Shown here piece after piece: positions 18,901 through 27,700 of a stretch of 64,000 nt of DNA. The notes under the pieces were generated by a model that was given only the letters and a program-made list of their open reading frames with translations, was not told the origin of the DNA and did no database searches. The stretch lies in assembly GCA_900542085.1 (NCBI GenBank), contig UQMK01000011.1, positions 7,144-71,143 of the forward strand, given 5' to 3'. Position 1 is the stretch's first letter, and every line of letters begins with the position of its first letter. The position numbers and the translations under genes are program-made. The DNA is from an uncultured Collinsella sp. (GTDB lineage Bacteria; Actinomycetota; Coriobacteriia; Coriobacteriales; Coriobacteriaceae).

Positions 18901-19686
18901 CTCGACCTTTTCCTCTTGGTCTTGCTGTGCCACAAAGGAAACGGATAGACCCAGCGCACGGGCAACAGAAGCGACCGCCTCCAGAGCGGACCTATAGCTC
19001 TCAAGTTCCCGAGCGTTCACCAAAACACAAGCAGGGCCAGCCGTGCCATCTAGCAAGCCTAGACGGCATTCCAAAAACGCAGTCGACGAAACAGGGACGA
19101 CGCCCTCAGAAATTGCCGAAGCATCACCCAGCGCAAAAGAAGCACGGTCAAACAGATCGATGACTTCCCACTCAGAAAACTCATCGGGAATAATCGGCGT
19201 TACAAGATGCGCATTTCCAACCTTTACCGACTTGGCATAGTACTTAGAAAGCCCCGTCGTATCGGGCGTCATATCGTCAAAAGATGACTCAAAGTCATTG
19301 AGCAGATCCGGATCAACAGGAGAAGGAACGCCCTCGCCACCAAGGAACAGGTTGTTCCGCACAACAACGATCTTGCCATCGAACAGTTCCTTAATCGTCC
19401 CGCGCAGCTCAAGAAGCTGCTCAAACAGCATCAAAACGGGGCCATCTGCCGAAAGAATCTGAGCCACGGCCATCCTCTTTTGGCGGGCAAAATCAGACGG
19501 AGAAAAGAACGGAGCGGCATCGCTGGCTACGGCCCCGGGAATCGAGCACTCATTGCGCGCAACGGATTCTGCGAGACGAGGGGACAGGCCGCAGAAGGCG
19601 AATATCGTCGGTTGCGAACAATCCCTCAAGAGCTCGTCGATTTTACTATCGAGTGTCCAACTATTGCCATCGTAGTACTCGGTCAT
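15994..19686 (-). CDS. RecQ-like DEVH-box helicase in BREX locus
   Basis: 1230-aa superfamily 2 helicase with RecQ-type motifs in the middle: TAPTGAGKSILFQIPALYL (motif I, near 332), VIDEVHTVTSWGKDFRPDY (motif II plus the RecQ aromatic loop, near 437), CLTATAV (III), YHGGKD, VLVSTKAFGMGIDIDDI (V) and YIQEIGRGGRKRG (VI). The first 320 residues and the last 500 or so have no recognised domain. ATG at 19686 is chosen because GGAGGAGGAG lies just before it; a TTG five codons upstream falls inside that site. RecQ-type helicases are not core type 1 BREX proteins. It is either an accessory or a separate defence gene that landed here. Confidence 0.85.
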   Translation of the reverse strand: MTEYYDGNSWTLDSKIDELLRDCSQPTIFAFCGLSPRLAESVARNECSIPGAVASDAAPFFSPSDFARQKRMAVAQILSADGPVLMLFEQLLELRGTIKELFDGKIVVVRNNLFLGGEGVPSPVDPDLLNDFESSFDDMTPDTTGLSKYYAKSVKVGNAHLVTPIIPDEFSEWEVIDLFDRASFALGDASAISEGVVPVSSTAFLECRLGLLDGTAGPACVLVNARELESYRSALEAVASVARALGLSVSFVAQQDQEEKVEESGRLLSVLQHYWGKDASFRNLRFYKNPDFDNEMETVSQGAISEFVVKQAEAAHAGSVDYRNVFVTAPTGAGKSILFQIPALYLARKYQLVTLVIEPLKALMIDQVANLRKRGVKNVVAINSDIPYGERLESLDRVKSGEASIIYLSPELLLESSIQAILNGRELGLVVIDEVHTVTSWGKDFRPDYWYLGPYLSKLRKNGMSFPIFCLTATAVYGGRDDVVSHTVADLELGNCKTFLGNPRRNDISFDIVWRSKSELPGPIEEVKTDLAEQWIDKAVHDNRHAIVYCPYQSHVNAIIDQRSVSNSKVLGYHGGKDAAYKKIVQDAFASGSCRVLVSTKAFGMGIDIDDIDAVYHYAPTGNLSDYIQEIGRGGRKRGLGAKACIDFFMQDVRYSETLYALSKFSQWQLKEIMAKLYEVYASAPQKDRSQNFLVSPNTFSYLFTNEKDEDRKTNRVKSALMMISRDLEDKFNFPVIVVRPKVSYTKQFVCIEQAAERSFTMSYGKYLRKISEAHTRYENRAGQHAVKISDMGAIYELNVGDMWANEFSELTFADFKRQLFTGKICSPTGEPALSNRLALDINYSMTFDEATSTLSAFAEALRKTFMSLAREGDFSEKEFTKELTHQLEGTSLEVKKPSALLNAFVRPVDGGGHFGSDRSFKCIKRFNKSSRNTYSRVQDVRYGVIGRELQAAMSNLTQTLGRLQPPEGSKHCRRYLDNKALDARYALAEILEILKLATYTVKGGDNPEIFIRLNDASKVKALASDSRYSNGVLRELNDRHEYSSKDIRGFFCSTMSDSERWDVVEEYFLGNDDYVAQVLGIDEKPADESAKAAPKVRHAVAKRPVGLSTSVVAEGASYEGKPYFRVWKDLLNSCSVGQEITDIQKLKELVKSSKLEMPRKDAVVCIESTDFKLHPALLWKKSRMMLFSASRADEFAHTQDIDWKCFILGQGEGIEAIADTLENAPKEAK

Positions 19687-20006
19687 TTTCTCCTCCTCCA
19701 ACCAAACACCGCTATCAACTTAGCCCACCAATCTCGCCATTTGTTGAGCAACAAAGGCGAGCGGTAGGTATTGGGCTATGGCCGTTAGGGATTGAATAAA
19801 TGAAGCACAACAAGAAAGCGACACCCGAGTCGAATCAGCTCCGCACTCGCAGAAAGTCACACCACATGCCGTCCCAAAAGCATACAGAGAATGGCGCACA
19901 AACCGAACAATTCAAATTGAAGGACATAGCGGTGGCGCTTCGTCATTGGCAGACCGTCATCAGCGCAATCCAATTAGCCAACAATAATCAGGCTGAGTAT
20001 CGTTCA
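19687..20006. other. Gap between helicase and AAA_13 genes
   Basis: 320 bp. It holds copy 2 of the 53-bp repeat just upstream of the helicase ribosome site, and no supported gene. A 109-codon plus-strand open frame from 19800 runs antisense into the ATPase gene and lacks a ribosome site. Confidence 0.5.
19714..19766. repeat. 53-bp direct repeat, copy 2
   Basis: Partner of 14905-14957. In this copy the palindrome is longer: CTCGCC...GGCGAG around TTTGTTGAGCAACAAA (about 19733-19761). It lies 28-80 nt upstream of the helicase start, so an operator role is also possible. Confidence 0.75.
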
Positions 20007-22214
20007 TCACTCGCTGTCGGAGAGAGGGCCTGTCGCAACGGACTCAAACTCGATACCACAGCGCTTCACCATGTAATCAAAGTGAGCAGCCTGGTTATTT
20101 GCTTCAAAAATGCAACGCATAACATTTAGATAGTGAAGTAAGTAGTCACCAGAATCGGTGCATTCGGCATCATCGGTCAACAGATGAGAACCAGAGTGCG
20201 TCCACAAAAGCAATGATCTTCCCAAAGGACGATCGGATGGAGGCAGCCTGGAGATTGTTTCCTCAAGATTCAATCCATTGACAAAATTGAAATATGTTTC
20301 AAGGATTCGACGAATGCTATTGCGGACGGACGTTGACCGATTTCCCGCACGAAGCTCCTGCCACAGCGCCTCGTAACCCGTACTTACTGGATTATCCGAA
20401 CCAAAGGCCTCGACAATGGAGCTGCTAGCCGTTTTTCTAATTACGAAATACGCGCTGTTCGCTAGAGAGTAACCAGCCGAGGGGTATGTAATCTCGTGAT
20501 GGAAACTGGCATTGTGCGTTAATACAAACAGTTGGCTTACGTCGGCATTGTCCTTCCGCCGCGCTTCGGAAGCCAGGTCTCGCACTAAAGAACTAACAAA
20601 GTAAAGAACGTTCGCATCTAGGCTGGAAATAGGATCATCAATAAATACAACTGGATGATCGGACGACCTGCTCTCGACGTAGCTTAGGAAATACAAGAAG
20701 GTAACGATGGTTTTTTCGCCCTCGCTAAGAGTTTCATTCGCACGTTCGCCACTGCGACGAATAAATGCATAGTCTTTTCCATCGTTAGCTTCATCGAGAG
20801 AAAAATTATCAAAGCACAAGTCCCTAAGAATTCGATTGATACGCTCAATAGTAGGCTTTGAACTAGTGAGCCGAGACATCAACTCCTCCCGCTCGGCATT
20901 CTTTTTTTCAATCGCATTAGAACAGCTGAAAAGTTTAGATTCGAGCCCTTTTTTGGCGCCGTTGTAAGCACGCTCAGCTTTTAGGAATTGTCTCTTTTCT
21001 GCATCCAACCTTGTTACGCATTGCCAACGAATGCAGGAATTAGTCTCTTCTTTAAACTCATTAAAATGAAGAGCGCGTTCGTTGTGCACGACAATTTGTT
21101 CATTTAGCCTTTCAAGCGAAATAGTCAAGTTCTCACGAGCATCAATCGTATCTTCAATAATTACCGAGCTTCCCAAATCATTTTGTTTAGCTTTCATGCG
21201 CTCAAGATTAGTCGAAGCTAAAGCATCAAAATCAATCAAATCATTACTCACCTGAATAATGTCGAAGCCCTGATTTCGATAAATGGATAGATCTTCCCTC
21301 AGCTGACGTATTTCGCTGAGAGAAGTTTCATAAATAGAAACAGCATCAGCCAGCAATCTCTGGGCTCCTCGGTAATCATCATCAAAATAGTTTTCAATAC
21401 TCCTAGCAAGGATCTCGCTCGTTTGTTGCTGGCAAAAAGGACATGTTGCCCGTTCTTTTAGTCGAAAGTACCGCAAGCCTCTTTCAACCCAACCGGCATT
21501 ATTGAGCTCATGGATTAGTTTTGCTGTATCGACATCGCCGCTCCCTACAACGGGACGTGAAAAAGCCTCGCAAGATTCAGCTTGTTCAAACGATTCAAAA
21601 TCTGGAATAGTAATCGGTTGAAGCTGTTGCAAGGGTACTCCTGATGCTTTTTTGGCAAGGGATTCCAAATCATCATTAGCAAGTGGCTTAAAGTCTCTTG
21701 GCGCGTCTAACGTCAGAATTCGCTGAAAAAATGATTCTTTTTTAGAAAGGCATCCACGAAAAGCAATCTTCTGAGCGTCAGAAAGGGAGTTGCGCACATC
21801 CCAGCACTTCTGCTTAAACAACTCCTCGGCATCGCTATATTTAGACTCCTCCTCCTTTAAAACCTCCTCATAACCTTCTATCAGTTTTTCAAGATTATTG
21901 ATTTCTTCTCCCAAAGCGCTAACGCTCTGTTTAATTTCAATATTGTCTTCACCCAAAGTGAAAACGCCCGGTACACTGCCGTTTTGAAATATGCCATTAA
22001 TGTAGTGCTGGTTGTACACCAGAACCGGGCGTGATGGGCCCGACCACTCTACGCGAGACTCGTCGCCCGCCATTCCGGTTCGTAAATACTCGCTAATAGT
22101 AGTTTTTCCACTGCCATTGGAGCCAAAAATATAATTAACAGATTTCAGGTTATCCAGCGACGCGTTATCGCTGCCATATGGCCCCAAGCCGGAAATATTA
22201 ATACGAGATATCAT
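20007..22214 (-). CDS. AAA_13 ATPase, RloC/PrrC-like anticodon nuclease candidate
   Basis: 735-aa ABC-type ATPase of the AAA_13 group. Walker A GSNGSGKTT is near residue 33, a coiled-coil insert carries a zinc-hook motif CPFCQQQ near 259, the ABC signature LSEGEKTIV near 495 and Walker B VVFIDDPISSLD near 524. The tail has RRILE (R-x3-E, near 636) and then WTHSGSH (near 672); PrrC and RloC tRNA-anticodon nucleases use an R-x3-E...H triad in this region, so a suicide tRNase is plausible, though not shown. Low GC relative to neighbours. It starts 9 nt after the truncated pglX stop, with AGGTGG upstream, so it is translationally tied to pglX. Confidence 0.75.
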   Translation of the reverse strand: MISRINISGLGPYGSDNASLDNLKSVNYIFGSNGSGKTTISEYLRTGMAGDESRVEWSGPSRPVLVYNQHYINGIFQNGSVPGVFTLGEDNIEIKQSVSALGEEINNLEKLIEGYEEVLKEEESKYSDAEELFKQKCWDVRNSLSDAQKIAFRGCLSKKESFFQRILTLDAPRDFKPLANDDLESLAKKASGVPLQQLQPITIPDFESFEQAESCEAFSRPVVGSGDVDTAKLIHELNNAGWVERGLRYFRLKERATCPFCQQQTSEILARSIENYFDDDYRGAQRLLADAVSIYETSLSEIRQLREDLSIYRNQGFDIIQVSNDLIDFDALASTNLERMKAKQNDLGSSVIIEDTIDARENLTISLERLNEQIVVHNERALHFNEFKEETNSCIRWQCVTRLDAEKRQFLKAERAYNGAKKGLESKLFSCSNAIEKKNAEREELMSRLTSSKPTIERINRILRDLCFDNFSLDEANDGKDYAFIRRSGERANETLSEGEKTIVTFLYFLSYVESRSSDHPVVFIDDPISSLDANVLYFVSSLVRDLASEARRKDNADVSQLFVLTHNASFHHEITYPSAGYSLANSAYFVIRKTASSSIVEAFGSDNPVSTGYEALWQELRAGNRSTSVRNSIRRILETYFNFVNGLNLEETISRLPPSDRPLGRSLLLWTHSGSHLLTDDAECTDSGDYLLHYLNVMRCIFEANNQAAHFDYMVKRCGIEFESVATGPLSDSE

Positions 22215-22223
22215 TCAAACCAC

Positions 22224-24731
22224 CTATAACAAAGGATGACGGTTGAAGTCTAGGGAAGTTTCAAACGAATCATAATCCGCTTTGGACAACGTAATACACT
22301 CGTCCGTTTCAGCCAAAGCTCCTTCAGCGGAGTTCAAAAAATCAGGAAGAGTCTTCATTATTCCGCATTTATAGTTAAGCGTAGGCATTAACAAATCGGC
22401 AATTGCTTTAGCGAAAGACGAATTAAGGAAGCCGATTGCCTCCTTGCATTTCTCCCCAACAACAACTTGACCGCCAGCATCAAATAGGCAGCCGCTGGGG
22501 AAAAAGCGAATCCCGAGATTTCCGCTTGAAACGGCCGTCCACGTTCCGCCCTCTTTAAACCATAGGCCTTGACTTGGCCAGACACATCCCGGCAGCTCCC
22601 TCATTTCACTTCGGTGAAGATCATTGAACGCAATAACCCACTCCAAATTTCCGTACCATTTTCTAAACTCACCGCCTTTGCAGTAGGGAACATAAGACCC
22701 TTTGGAATCCACATCAGCAAGAGACGCTGCGTTCGTCACTATCTCACTATCCGACGCTTCCCACCAATAACGCAAGAAACGTGCATTGTCCGCGGTATGA
22801 ATTCCCTCCCTAAATGCCAAAGACTCGCCCAGACTCGGACAGTCACTGAAAGCGTACACGATACCGTCGCTGGCCCAATAGGCGATAGGGGTGCCGGGGA
22901 TCTGCCTGAAGGTCTCGGCGTCGCGGCGGTAGAACCAGCCGCAGTCGGGGTTGCCGATCGCCTCGAGGGCCTTCTGGCGCTTGGCTTCGCTGCCGTTGAT
23001 GTCGACGAGGCGCACGTAGGCGCCCTCGCATGCCGCGCGGCCGTTGTAGACGACATCGGCCGTGACGTTGACGACCTCGCCGCCGATGGCGTCGAACGCG
23101 CGGGGGCCAAGGTGCAGCATGGAGAGGATCGACTTGCTCCCGATGAGCGAGGAGCGCATCTTCTCGAAGCTGCCCAGGAACATCCAGCTCTGCATGGTGA
23201 TCATGGCCGCGTAGCCGCGGTCCTTTGCCAGGCTGAAGCCGCGCTCGATGAAGCACGTGCACAGGTCGCTCTTCACGTCGGGGTAGCTCTTCTTGACCCA
23301 CCTGGACATGAAGGGGCCGAAGCTGGAGCTGCCCATGTAGGGCGGGTTGGCCACCACGCAGTCGTGGCGGCGGGAAAGCACCTCGCAGGTATCGAGGGCG
23401 CGCCGGAGCCTCTCCCTCGAGCTGCTGCCGAACAGGCCGCCGTCGCCGGCGAGCGCCACCGCCTCGCGGATCGCGGCGAGGTCGCCCTCGGCCGGGGCGA
23501 GCAGCGAGCCCACCTCGTCCAGGTGCGCCAGGGCGTCGACCAGGTCCTTCTTCTTTGCCAGGACGCTGCCCTGCGGCACGTCGCCCTCCCCCAGCGCCAC
23601 CGGCGCGAGAACGGCGATGTCGGCCCGCACGCCGCGGCCGAAGAAGCGGCGGTCCAGCCCGCGGGCGCACATGGCCAGCGCCAGGCGCGCGATCTGGGCG
23701 GCGCGGGGGTCGATCTCCATGCCGTGCAGGTTCTTCGACAGGACGAGCCCGGGGATCTCGCGCTCGCGGTAGCCGCGCTCCAGGTACATCTTGGCCAGCA
23801 GCTCGAAGGCGTAGACCAGGATGTGGCCCGAGCCGCAGGCCGGGTCGCACAGGGAGATGTCCTCGGGGCCGGCGATCCTGATGAAGTCCTCGTGCTCCGC
23901 ATCGGGCTCGATGTAGTACTCCATCTCGCCGCGAAGCGGGCTCGCGGGGTTGTTGAGCATCCACAGGCGCCCCAGCGAGTTCTGCACCATGTAGCGCACG
24001 ATCCAGTCGGGCGTGAACAGCTGGGTGGCCGGGCCTATGGTGTCGGGGGTCTCCTTGGCCTTGGAGGCGAAGAAGGCGTCCTTGACCTCGGAGTTGTAGT
24101 ACTGGTACATCCAGCCCAGGACCTGGACGTCGGCCCAGTCGGCCTCGTCGATGTCGCCCACCATGCGGCCGATGACGCCGTCGGGGTCCATGAGGTTGGC
24201 CGGCAGCAGCAGCGCCATGCAGGCGTCCACGGGCTGGAACACGCCGGGCAGGCACCCTGAGAGCTCGGCGCACTGGGCCAGGAACAGGTAGCGGAACAGC
24301 GGCCCGTCCTCGCCGGCCTGCTTGAGCTCGGCGACGCGCACCGGGTCGGCGCCCTCGATCTCCACGTCGAGCGCCTCGTCCGCGGCCTGGCTGCCCAGCT
24401 CCCAGGAGCCGTCCGCCGCGGGGCGGGTGAACATGCGCACGCGGCTGGGCAGGAAGTCGTGGACCTCCATGTAGCGCACGGCGGCGATGCGGTTGAACCA
24501 GGTGTAGGCGGCGCGGTCGCGCAGGCGGGCGAAGCCCTCCTCGGCGCCGGCGCGCAGCAGGGCGTCGCGCCACCCGGTCTCCTCCGGGGACAGGGCGCGC
24601 CCGCCCACCGCCGCGGCGCCGGCGGGCTCGGCGCCCTCGGCCACGCCGTAGAGCCTCATGCGGGCCTCGACGCCGGCGATGAGCTCGTTGCGGGCCCAGA
24701 TGCAGTAGTTCTTGATGGCGGTATCGTTCAT
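22224..24731 (-). CDS. pglX: BREX methyltransferase PglX, N-terminal and catalytic part
   Basis: 835-aa portion of the type 1 BREX adenine-N6 methyltransferase that marks host DNA. Motif I LCDPACGSGHILVYAFEL is near residue 299 and catalytic NPPY (VVANPPYMGSS) near 462, followed by a target-recognition-like region (about 620-810). It stops right after SFETSLDFNRHPLL; full-length family members run on for another 300 or so residues, found here at 13766-14734. GC content is extreme from 22860 to 24731, and clearly lower in the last 630 bp or so, so the gene looks mosaic. It follows brxC by 30 nt. The ATG at 24731 has only a modest purine-rich site upstream. Confidence 0.93.
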   Translation of the reverse strand: MNDTAIKNYCIWARNELIAGVEARMRLYGVAEGAEPAGAAAVGGRALSPEETGWRDALLRAGAEEGFARLRDRAAYTWFNRIAAVRYMEVHDFLPSRVRMFTRPAADGSWELGSQAADEALDVEIEGADPVRVAELKQAGEDGPLFRYLFLAQCAELSGCLPGVFQPVDACMALLLPANLMDPDGVIGRMVGDIDEADWADVQVLGWMYQYYNSEVKDAFFASKAKETPDTIGPATQLFTPDWIVRYMVQNSLGRLWMLNNPASPLRGEMEYYIEPDAEHEDFIRIAGPEDISLCDPACGSGHILVYAFELLAKMYLERGYREREIPGLVLSKNLHGMEIDPRAAQIARLALAMCARGLDRRFFGRGVRADIAVLAPVALGEGDVPQGSVLAKKKDLVDALAHLDEVGSLLAPAEGDLAAIREAVALAGDGGLFGSSSRERLRRALDTCEVLSRRHDCVVANPPYMGSSSFGPFMSRWVKKSYPDVKSDLCTCFIERGFSLAKDRGYAAMITMQSWMFLGSFEKMRSSLIGSKSILSMLHLGPRAFDAIGGEVVNVTADVVYNGRAACEGAYVRLVDINGSEAKRQKALEAIGNPDCGWFYRRDAETFRQIPGTPIAYWASDGIVYAFSDCPSLGESLAFREGIHTADNARFLRYWWEASDSEIVTNAASLADVDSKGSYVPYCKGGEFRKWYGNLEWVIAFNDLHRSEMRELPGCVWPSQGLWFKEGGTWTAVSSGNLGIRFFPSGCLFDAGGQVVVGEKCKEAIGFLNSSFAKAIADLLMPTLNYKCGIMKTLPDFLNSAEGALAETDECITLSKADYDSFETSLDFNRHPLL

Positions 24732-24761
24732 GGCGGTCTGCCCTTCCCCGGTGGTTCTTGG

Positions 24762-27700
24762 TTAGCTCAGGCGGATGGCGTCGTTGCCCTGCAGCTCGGC
24801 AAGCAAGCGCACGCGGAGCTGGGCAAGATAGGCGTCGATGTCGCTTTCGCTCTCCAGCTTTTTGCGCTCACCCAGGTCGGCCAGGCGCAGCTTTTTAATC
24901 CTGGGCGCGGGTACGGGCTTTACGGTCGTCGGGGCGTCCTTGTCGTTGTCCTTGATCGTGGTAACGATCTCACCGGTCGGCGTGACCTCTTTGTGGCGGC
25001 TCTCACGCTGCTGGCGGGCCTTCTCCTCATCGATTGCGGTATCAATCTTCTCGCACGCACGGTCGCAATACTCAATCAGCTGCTGCTTGAGCGCGGCAAG
25101 CTCGCTCGCCTTGGTGGCGGCGTGAGCACGGCTCTCAAACGAGTTAGCCATGCGGCCGGCGTTCTCGATAGCGCGCTCGGCAAGCTTGGCATAGCCGTCC
25201 TGGCTCTGGGCATATTCGTGTACCTGGGCCATCTGCGCGGCGATGTCGTCCAGCGTCTCCTTGCGCTTGGCATCGACCATCTGCTTGTGAGCCACCATGA
25301 CCGGCTCCATCAGATCGTGGAGCTCGCGAACCTCGCGGTACGGATGCGGGTTCTTCAGAATCTGCACAACGCGCTTGTTGGCCTCAACCGCCTGCGCGTC
25401 GGAATCCATATAGAAGCCCTCGTCCTTCATAAGGCCCATAAACTCAACGGCCTTATCAAAGACGGGCTTTTGGCTCTCAAAGAAGAACGTGACCTGGTCG
25501 TAGTCCTCTTTCCAGTCGTCCAGATCGTCCTGCGCCTTTACAAAGGCGTTGAACAGCGTCTGAGCGTCGTTCTGGTTGTCCAGCAGGCGCGTGGTCAGCT
25601 TAATGCCGTCCTCCAGCACCTTTAGGCCCGGATACGGATAGGCCGGGGCCAAGCCCGTAAAGTTGTTGTTCGTGAGCTCCACGCACTCGTTCTTAAAGCC
25701 TGTAAGCGTTTCGACCACCGTGGCGGTGAGCTCGTCCTCGTTGGTAATGTCGCGCTTGGCATCGAAGGTCTCGCGCAGCACCCTGTTGACCTTCTTGATG
25801 AGTTCATCGCTCATCTTAACGCGCTCGCGCACCTGAGCCTTGTCGGCGTCCTTGCGCAGGAAGGCAACCATACGCGAATCGGCAGGGGCAACATTGGCGC
25901 CGGCAGCTGTAATGGTTGCGCGCTGCGAAACCACCAGCTGCGCCACCACGTTGGCAATGTCGATTTCGCGCCAACCATAGGGAGCGTTTTGGAACTTGCG
26001 CTGCAGGTCACCCATGGTCGTATTCAGCGACAGGCGCGTCTGGGCATGCAAAAAGTCCGCGACCTCCTTCTCGGCGCGGGCATTCTGGGAGCTCTGGCCG
26101 TCGAGCGCCATCTGGTTGGCACCGCGCAGCGTGGCGCGAATGTCCTCGTCGGCCTTGGCGGGGTCGGCGATGTAGTCGGCCTTGGTAAAGATAGCATCCG
26201 TCAGCTTTGACAAGGCCTGGTCAAACACGTCGGCGGGCTTGGTGGCGCGAACGTTAACCATGGAGCCGTTCACAGCTACGCGGGCGTGCAGCACGGCCTC
26301 CTCCAGCAGTTTGGCTGCCTCGCGCTCAACGAAAGTAGCCTCTTTCATCTTTGCCTGGATAATCTGCTGGGTCGAAGGCGCCAGGGCCTCGGTGTTGATG
26401 GTCTTGCGATACTTGCGGATCTTAGCCACATTCTGCAGGTCGTCAAAGTAGTCGATGTCGTCTGCCAGCACCACCAGCGCGATATTGGCCGACTTGACGG
26501 CGAGCTCGGCGTCGTCGGCACGCGAAAGGTCATCGGCCACCGTGACTACATTGAGTTTCATGCCACCCTGAGCCACACCATAGGCAGAATCGTCTACATA
26601 GCGGTCGAAGGGAAAGTCGTTGGCGCCCACGCGCAGCTTGGTAGCCGTATAGATGCCGCTAAAGAGCGACTTTTTAATTCCCTCGATAATCAGGGCAGCA
26701 TCCACCGGCGTCTCGCTAATGGCGCGCGAGATATCCTGCTCCTCGTCGGTGAGGAAGTTGTACGCATCGCCCTGACGCGCCACGTAGTTCTCGCGCACCA
26801 GACGGTCGAGCGATTCCTTAACACGGTCCTTAAGGGCGGCCTTGTCCACGTCCATGACGTCGACCATAAGGATGGAGATGTTCTCGACGTTGGACTTGAT
26901 GTAGTCGATATAGCGGATCAGATACAGCAGCTTTAGGACCTTAACGTCCTCGGCCTTAAGGCCATGGCCGTCCTCGGCCGCACGCTCGGCACGCGTGACC
27001 ACCTGAATCACACCGTGCTCCAGATCCTTGGCAATGGTATCGAAGAAGCGCCAGAACGGCACCAGGGCGCCAACCTCTTGGTCTTGGATGGCCTGGGCCG
27101 ATTCCTGGAAGGCCGAGAGCATGGAGCGCTCGCCCGTGGACATGTGCTTGGCCTTAACGCCGTGCTTGCGCACCTCGGTCATAACGTCGGGCAGCACCTT
27201 AAACTGATAGCCCACAAACGGGTAGCTGGCGGTAAAGTCGCTGCGGCTGGCGTAGCCGATCAGGTCGCTGCGCGAACCGTCAAAGGAAAACACGTTTTTG
27301 AGCACGGTGCTCTGGGCCTCGTAGTCCTGCTGGAGCTTTGCCTCGGCGACGTCGTTCTTTTGCAGCACGCGGCGCTGGATGACCTCGTCAACGCTGGAGC
27401 TCGAGAGCGAAAGGCGCGTGTTAAAGCGACCCTGAATCTTGGAGAAGTCATCGCCCACGATCATGGCGACCTCGTCGATGGCCTCCTGACTGGTCACCAT
27501 AACCCACACGCGACCACCGCAACGGCTGCCCAGCTCCTCGACGAGCGTCTGCAGCGACAGCATAAGACTCGTGCTCATGTCGGCATCGGAGCCAATAAAC
27601 TGACCCACCTCGTCGGCCATAAACAGCAGGCGGAACTCGCCACCGCACTCCTCGGCGCGCTTGTCGGCATACTGCTTGACCATCTTGGCAAAGGTGTCGG

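Noticed and set aside
19800..20129. 109-codon plus-strand frame before the AAA_13 gene
   Set aside because: Runs antisense into the 3' end of the ATPase gene, lacks a ribosome site and resembles nothing.
22569..24573. Long frames on other strands and phases over pglX
   Set aside because: They reflect very high GC, which removes stop codons. Their products are Arg/Pro/Ala-rich and match nothing.
13766..24731. Phase-variable pglX inversion as in lactobacilli
   Set aside because: Both pglX parts lie on the same strand, no recombinase gene is present, and no long inverted repeats link the parts.
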